DNA of 64,000 nt from assembly GCF_964355755.1 (NCBI RefSeq), contig NC_092671.1:24261070-24325069 (forward strand), in the 5' to 3' direction. Positions within the stretch are counted from its first letter, which is position 1. Every line of letters begins with the position of its first letter. Shown here piece after piece: positions 52,801 to 61,800 of the stretch. The notes below the pieces were generated by a model, which saw only the letters and a program-made list of their open reading frames with translations, did no database searches and was not told the DNA's origin. The position numbers were made by a program, and so were the translations under genes. Source of the DNA: Antedon mediterranea. Lineage: Eukaryota; Echinodermata; Crinoidea; Comatulida; Antedonidae.

Positions 52801-55800
52801 AAAGGAATTTACTTAATCTGAAAGAGATAGGTTAATTTTAGTATTTATAAGATGTTTTATGACATTATTGATAAAGAGCAGAGTCAATTACACTGTTATC
52901 GTGATTAAATGCTTTGTTACATTTTTCAATGAAATAATAAATAATGTAATAACCACATTTAATATATTGTGTAGGTGGTTTGTTGCCAAAGACTCGTTTG
53001 TTGCTTACGTGCAACCAGATGATGGACATCTACGAGCTGTCTTACTTATGGACAGACATTTTGTTGCTAGAAGTGGGAAGGAACATCTTGGTGATATAAG
53101 AAGTCTTTTAATCTCAAATCAGTTCAGGTACCCTTCTACTTTAAACAAATAAATATATGGTCAGCTCTAGCTATACATTGCAAATTTCATTAGGTTTTTC
53201 AGCAAAATTATCAACACATGTACACTTATTAGTATTATTCATTTTGTGAATAATTGCTATATTACAGTGTCATAAAAACTCTTAAGTGTTGCAATGAAAT
53301 CGAATTAATGATGATTGGATAGGCCTACTAAAAGATGCATTGTACTTTAGTTCCTTTACTAGAAGTCTTTTAAAACAGAGCAAAGTTTGTAATGTACTTG
53401 GTCATGTGAAACACATATATTTAACTGACTGGTTATTAGTCAGGTCATTGTTTCATTTGTGTTTGTAGGGATCTTGTTGTGAGGTGCCGTAATCGACACA
53501 TTGCACGCGAATGGATGGTACAGATTATGTTAATGGCTGAGGCATGTGAATACACATACAGCAACCAACGATTTGACTCATTTGCTCCAGTACGTACTGC
53601 AAGTTATGCCAAATGGTATGTGCCATATCTTGGAAATTTGTTTTGTATGTAATTTACTTTTCATTCATCTAGATTATAAAATTAGAAAACCTTAAAGAAA
53701 CCCTAAGAAGATTCTGCAATTTCTGTTTTCTGTCTAATTCATCATTGAGTGAGATTGAATTACATTGAATAAGTAATGTTATACTCAGTGAAGTTAATAT
53801 CGTAATTGTGTTAGATTTATAGACTGTATGAAATCATACCTAGTTGTACGTCAATCCACTTTATTTCTTAGCTGCTGAAAATAGTGAATAGAACATTGAG
53901 CAATGAATTTGATAGTGACCATATTTTTATATTGTTTGAAGGTTTGCATGGCAAAATCAAATGTTGATATAAAGTTTGCGGTAATAATATCAACCATATT
54001 TTTATTAGCAATTCTATAGTGAGGTTCTTAATGTGTTTTTTAAATATAACTATTCTATTTTAGATCACATGCAATGCAATCAATACATAGTGAAAATACA
54101 CTGTAAATGAATTGTTTATATTAAGCCAATTCAAAGCCTAGTTGTTTGTTTGTAATTTTGAGCTATGCACTTCAAACAACAATTTCAATGTTGAAGTTTT
54201 ACAGAGCCATTTTAACAGTTTATACTAGATTTTCTACATCAGAGACAATTTTTAAATGGCACCTCTAGTAGCGAACTATTATATTCAAATCGCTAGTAGA
54301 TGAGTAATATTATCTATATATTAATGCTGCTAAATTTTTTGCGTAATTTTACATACAGTATCTCTTCTGAAACCGCTGAATGTTACATGCTCACATTTGG
54401 CACACTAATGTTTCTTTACACGATAGGCTATAAGTCACCTTCCTGAATTTTAACGATAAAAACTAAAATAAGCATTTCTCAGCGGCCATGTATTTAGTGA
54501 GTTGTTACGTCACATATTAACTACACAACCTCCTCTGTTGTATACCGCTATGGCCGGATTTTAAAATAACATGCCAGGCCCCCAAATTAAAAACAGTGTT
54601 TAGTCTCGGTAGCCGGCCAACAGTATCGACTGATCACGTCGAATATCATGGCTATCTCAGTGAATAAAACACAGTGGCCATTAATATCAATGCTTAGTAC
54701 ATTCTAGTTGGCATTTGTGAACTGTGTAAATATAGATATCACCGCTTATAGCAGGGTGTGTGGCGCATTGTGTCAGACGTTGGACTACTGATCGTGAGAT
54801 TGAGGTTCGAATCAAACTCTCTCTGCATTGCTTGTATCCTTAGGCAAGATACTTTACTTATGTTTGCCTCTCCTCCACCCAGGTGTATAAATGGGTACCC
54901 GATTAGATCAAGACACAACTTTGCGCTGATTAACTAGGAATGAACTATTATTATTATAGCAAAAAAATAAAAACTAGACCACACTTTAATATAAAAGTAG
55001 CAAAAAAGATAAAAATAAAAGATAAAAATTAAAGCTCCCACAAAAAATTGGAAAATATCAAAAACCATTGAAATAAAAAAAAATGTAAATGAATAAAATA
55101 AACACACACAAAACGAATCCAAATATTAGAAAATGTGTGAGATCATTTGTATGATTTTGGTTGTGTTTTTCATTAGATTAATGTCCCCCTTCTTATTTGA
55201 TGTAATTAACAAAGAAAATATCAAATATTACACAAGGAAAAATGCACCCAATATATTGTTACGTTTGTCACCGAGAGCTTTACCGTAAATCTTCTAATTG
55301 TAACCCTGGGTTATTATTCTTTGATTGTTTTTTAGGGTGGGTTACTATTAGAGTAGTGGGTTACTATTAGAGTAGTGGGTTACTAATAGAGTAGTGGGTT
55401 ACTATTAGAGTAGTGGGTTACTACTACTAATCTTAAATTAGGCACCTGGAAAATAGTAAACCATCCTGAACGTTTCCGGTCAGCAACTCATAGTAAAATA
55501 ATAAAATTGTACGAATAAACACATTTGGTACAACTGTAACTTTATTTTATAACTAAAAAACACTCAATCCTCCCTCACTCCTGAAATCAACATGCATTAT
55601 CTCCTTATTTCCAATATACGGCTACATCATAAGATTTTGTAACTCTTATAGTCCCCCATGGGTTACTATTAGAGTAGAGGGTTATTATTAAAAGATTTAT
55701 GGTATAAGGTGGGTTACTATTAGAAGTGGGGTTACTATTACAGTGTGGCTTACTATTAGAAGGGGGGTTACTATTACAGTGTGGGTTACTATTAGAGTTT

Positions 55801-58800
55801 GGGTTACTATTAGAAGATTTACGGTATCTAATTTTGACTAACACCGAAACATGTAGTTTTTTTCTGTTGATTTCAAGTCCGTAAGCAGCTGTAGTTTTAT
55901 TATTCCAAAACTTCTTTCTATAAGTTACCAATTAATATTTTATCATTGAAATGTTTTAAACTGCCAACTGATTGACAGAGTTCAACCTGCATGCCCCTCT
56001 AATCTACTTCTTGCGCTCCTATTCGACATGTACATGCATGTTGTCACTTTCTGATGCACACCCTACAGTAGATTATTATTCACACAGAAAAATTTTTCTT
56101 TAGCGTCTTTATTTTCTTAACAAAATAAAGTTTCATATCCACTTACAAACAAATTTCAAAATGAAGGAATACTTTGTGTACAGCAAAATCAATGGCTCTA
56201 AATAGTTCTGAATAGTATTCTTCATACCGTTTTTTTTTTTTTTTGTAAATAATTTGTCAGAGTACTTTTGATCAGGGAAGAGTGCACTTTTAATATACTT
56301 CTATTACTCATCCCAGGCGAATTAACATATAACCACATTAGGCAGAAAAAAACATGCAGAGCATGTGTTACTGCTAGTTATAAATAATTGTTTAAAATAC
56401 TTTTAATAATATATTGTTTGAGGATTCATTTTAAGCTTGGATTGTGTCTTTGAATTTTGTTGTAATCTACATTTGTTTAAGGTATGTTGATGGTGAACAC
56501 TATTTTGAGTCATTAGCTGATTCTTTGGAAGAAGCACAGGAAGAAATATTCATTACTGATTGGTGGTAAGTTATTATGTGTTTTAGGAATTAGGGCTTCC
56601 TCTTAGAGGTGAATTGTAAAGCTTTGTACTATCAAATATGTACAAATAAGTACTATAGTAATATGACATCATCGTGTCCATATGGGCACATCACATCACA
56701 TTTTTTTTATATCTATATAAACTATGCTTATATATGATGTATATAAAACATGTTAGCAGGTCTATACAATATTGTTCCATATTTCTCCCTTAGTAAAATA
56801 TTATTAGTTTTAAACCAAAATTTCTGATTTCATTGTTAGATTTTGAACCGTACACAGGTGCCTAAGTCATCCCTTGGCAACTTTAATTAAGTATTTGCTG
56901 CCCTCTCTAGGCCTAGCCAGCTATGTTGGCCATTGGTGGTGATATTCATTCATGCCGTTTTGTTTATTTTCGTGAAGTTGGCAAAAATAAGATTTATACT
57001 GCAAATTACTGTAATAAATACATTCATAAATCATCGGAGTATATTGTGGGGAAATTGTAAAATCAGTATATAAAATTACAGAGAGAACTGTGATAGGGCT
57101 ATATTTGTAAAATCGAGTAAAACCCTGATAACCGAATAATGGTAGCCGATTTATTAAGTTAGCTTGCAGGTCTGTTTAACTACGTGCTATTTGTAGACCC
57201 GGGATGCTTCAGCCCATGTTGAAAGGCCTTCTTCCTTAGACCAAAACAGCCTACTGACCGATGTCAATGTATGGTGTTTTATCATATTTTAAACTAAATA
57301 ATGGAATAATTATACCAAGGCCTACCATATTTATTTGAATAAACGGCCTTCCACATTATACACACAATTTTTTACACAATAGTAATTAATGGTAGATTAT
57401 CTTGATAAACTTGCACAGCTTCAAGAACCTGAATTGCCGGTTTCTTGAAACTAAGCGATGGATAAAGTCCTAATAACGATGTCTCCTTTTCCGTCAAAAC
57501 TGAAAATTGTGAGTTCAAATTTTTGTTGATGACGTAATCCAAAAAGGGTATTGCTATGTTCTTCTTATAGTGTCCAGCAAGTGTATCTGCGTTCGTTATG
57601 GTGCCTTTGTCCCCCAGTTACTCGAGGTCTTGATGGCTCTTTTCCAACTTTTTGACCCATTCTTACAGCTGACTTTTATTATATGATTCAAATTCAGTGT
57701 CAACCTGTTCTCTTTCATATTTAATCTCTTCCTCTAAAATGCATAACCTTGTAATATATTGAGGGATGAGCCCAGTAGTTGTATAGTAAGGACTGAGGGA
57801 TATGATAGATACTGATACACATCTGCAACAATATTTTCCGGTTCTTTTCAATGTTCTGTGCACGCTTTCTATCCATAACCACAGGAATGGAGTTATCGGG
57901 TTTGTCGATACTCTGAACAAACTCATCAGTTTTACACATGGCACTCTGATGATAATAATGACATTAATTGCTTGTGATCTCTGCATTTCTCAGAATTCTT
58001 ACGCCATTTTATAAAAGGTTGATTCACTTTGCTTCACGATCAGAAAGAGCACATGCAATACAATATGCACCATCAACATGTTTGCTGTATACCATCCATC
58101 TGTGTTGTAGTGATTAATGTTTAAAACTTCGCTGACAGCCACCCATTTGCTGTTTTAGCAAAGTGTCTGGCCTTTGTTTGTGATGCTTTATAAGTTTATA
58201 CTTTTCACCTGCTGTGAGGTTCTGAACTGCATTTTTTCAACTCTGCAACTGACATAGTAGCATTAATGATAATTCCAATATTATTTTGTGCATCAAGGAT
58301 GTCAACAACGATTGGTTTTTTTGCATTTCTTTTGGATGGTGCATCCTGAACTAGTGGTATATTTAATTGAATACTATAGTTTTGGTGTATGTCCTAATTT
58401 CTCATGGAATATCTTCTTTATAACTGTAACATAAAGTTAACAACTTATCACATCAAGTAAACAAGGGAAATAATTAGGTAAAAAGTACCAAGGAAATTAT
58501 ATAAGCTGGTTGCAAATACATCACATGGCCAAATAGCATGTCTAAAAACAAGCTTTGACAACATCAACCTTTTTAGACATTCAAAGGAACCGCAAATGCA
58601 TGTGCTAGAGCTGCATGCTACATGTAGTAGAACTTTTCATAACACTGCAGCTGAATCCCCGCTTTTTCAGTTGGCATTGTAATTGTATGCCGGACATGGA
58701 CTTGCGAGTGGTCATGCACAGGTGGACCTTTTTGCATTTTTGGCACACACCAAGTCTATGCCCGTGGGATGGAGCTTTACACCCAAAATTACCTAACGAG

Positions 58801-61800
58801 CTGCTTTAAAGGCGGGCACAAAAGTTCTATTGATCATACATTCCAATAATTATCGATCTATAGTTTCCCCTATGTTTCATAATTGTTGTGATTTTATTTG
58901 TGTTACACAAGCTTGTTGAAAATAAGCACTTTCTTATCGGTGGGGGGATAGCTCAAATTACACAGTAAAATCTCTATTCTTTTGTACACAACTTTTGTAA
59001 ATAGAGAGGCATTTTAAAAAGCTATGAAAAATAAACGGTGTGGTAAAAAATGTTATCAGATGACTAAATATAGGTAATATAACTTGAATTTTACATTTTT
59101 AATATTTTTATTCAACTTCAGATAGCAAAAATTATCCACCGTATATCCACTATCTTTTTTCACCTTCTAGGGAGTCACCAGACATGTTATTACATTAGGT
59201 TATATTAAACTACCTAACTACTGAAAAAAAGTCCTCCTGGTTTTTATGGCAGAATTTTGCTAAATTTAGTATTAAATTCATGGTTTTTCGTCTTGATTTC
59301 TGTTACAAATATTTAATTTATGTACAATTAACCAGATATTATATTTAAATTCATGCCTGTACCTGAGCTTTAAGCAAGCAATAATCTCCAGGTCTCCTAC
59401 TATATTGTTGGTTATTTGAACAGGAATATAAATGAAGAAACATATCTTTGCGTTTTCTGGGACTAAGTTTCCAACAAAGCAGCATGGCTTGTCAATAATA
59501 ATACAACATTTACCACCAAAATGTCTCAGTGTAAACATTTTCTATCAGGGGAAATAAATTCCAATATTATTGTAGTGGTGTTTATTTTTGTACTGTAACC
59601 TATTAATGGACATCATCCCTGTAACGGACTAATCAATTTTCAGAACATTTTCACCACCATCATACATAGACTCAAGGTGTATTCTTGGAAGATTTATTTG
59701 TGGTGGGTGTCATTTATTGTATAGAAATATACCAAAGAAATCCAGGTATTAATATTTTACTACTTATTCTATCCATAAAAACATTTTATCTAATTTCAGG
59801 CTTAATCCAGATATCTACCTAAAACGACCAATTTTCCATGGTCATAGTTGGAGAATCGACCACATTTTGAAAAGAAAAGCAGTAAGTGATATTTTGAGAT
59901 TGCAATTTTTTTTTAAATTGCCACATTCCATATTTTAAACCTTTATATCCAAACAAGGAAAAGTGGAGCAGATTGATAAGAGAAGACGCCTGACATGGTG
60001 TGGAAACCTTCTTCGTGAGAAAAGTAAAGCGACTAAGAGAATGACCTAAAACCACATATGGATAAAAATTATAGAAACTGATACGAAAAGGAAAATAAAC
60101 AAGTCTATTCACACTTTGGCCAATAATCGCTTTAATTGGAGAAGTCTTGTTAAGTGAGCTATGTCGCAAGACGTTCATGATGATGACATCCATTCACAGA
60201 TCATTTTATGAAAACAAGTAAACTGTACATTTAATACTACTATACTATGCAGTCAATTTGTAAATTAAATAAAACATTTTTTACCAAGCTGAGAGATTTG
60301 AAATGCCTGTAATTATTTGAGCCACACCCCTAGATGGCCGGAATTGATATTTTCGCACATAAAATTCATGATAAATGGCAACCCAGTGACCGGTATATTC
60401 ATTGCGAATGTCGGGAGGTATTCCACGACAATGTCATTCTCATGTTGATACTTGAATTTATTTAATTTAAATGAGCAATATTTATGTTTCTCACTTGATA
60501 AACATACGCAACAAACTATTTATTACCATTATTTGACTACAAAATTTTGGGAATAATTAATAATAATTTAATTTGGGAGTAAAAATTGCACTGATCCACC
60601 ACGTACAAATGTAAAGAAACTTCAGCACACACTACATCATGTCACTGTATTTCAACTAACGCATGTATTGCCATCGTCGTGGTAAGATACCAGGGAAATA
60701 TATTGTATGCATACGGAAACACCATTCTAGTTTCATAATGTAACATTTGTTTTCTACTAGGAAAATGGAGTCAAAATTTTTATCCTTCTGTATAAGGAGG
60801 TAGAGATGGCGCTTGGTTTGTACAGTAAAGAAACTAAAAGAAGATTACAAAAGCTACATAAAAACATTCGGGTAAATTGTTTTTTTAATATGTTTTGTGT
60901 CTGTAAAGTGTTATCGCACATAGAAGCTTTTACATTTTTAAATGTGAAGAAGATAGCCAGTAGTTAATTCAATATTTCATTACTAAAAACTTCTACATCC
61001 GTTAGAAGAAAATAGCCCATCTCCCCAATACCCCTGATAAGTTTCAGCGGAAATTTGTCCTGCCTGTGTTTATAACAGTACTTTAATGTGTGTATACATT
61101 AAATTTTTTAAATATAAACTTATGTATTTTGCAACTTTAAGGATAGTGAATAAATTCACTACGGTTTTTCTTGGCAAATCCCCTAATATAAAAATAAGAA
61201 GAACCATCAAGTATCCAAAAAGACAAAAAAATTAATTATTGATTTTGGAATTAAAAATACAAGTAGTCATGATGATGTTGTAATTAATAGAAGTATATAA
61301 GGATTAAAAATGTTTAGGGACTATCATAGATGATAAGTTAAAGTGTAGCAAAACACAGACAGGTTGTTTAAAAATGGACAGCAATGTTTGTACTTAATAA
61401 TATAATAAATAATTGTAATGTTTTACAAAGCAATGGCTCAGCGTGATATTGTTTTGTTATGGCGTTCTAGGAAGTAGCCTTAATGCATACATTTATGTAA
61501 GGGTGTAGGTTTTTACAGGATGTAAAGTTTTATTTGTATTCATATTAAGGACAAGTCATGTGTGTCAAACAACAAATTTCCAATTTTAAATTTTTATGAA
61601 TATTGGACAATAAAAGTTTTTGAAATAGTGCATAATAAAGATGTACTGTATGTATATTATTGTTAAATACAATGAAAAATCTTTTTTACAAACAATTTTC
61701 CTAAATACATACAGTACCTAAATTTCTCACTAATTCCCAGTAATTTACAAAAAATAAAGAATGGAATGTGTTAGGATCTTACCATCAATTCTAAGACGTA

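Noticed and set aside
55605-55931. Asn/Ser/Pro-rich minus-strand ORF
   Set aside because: It lies across the tandem GGGTTACTATTAGA units of a MITE.
59644-59757. Extra PLD exon after the TTTTCAG at 59637-59643
   Set aside because: Joined to exon 10 (ending TG) the first codon would be TGA, and conserved PLDs join DWW directly to LxPxI, which is at 59800.
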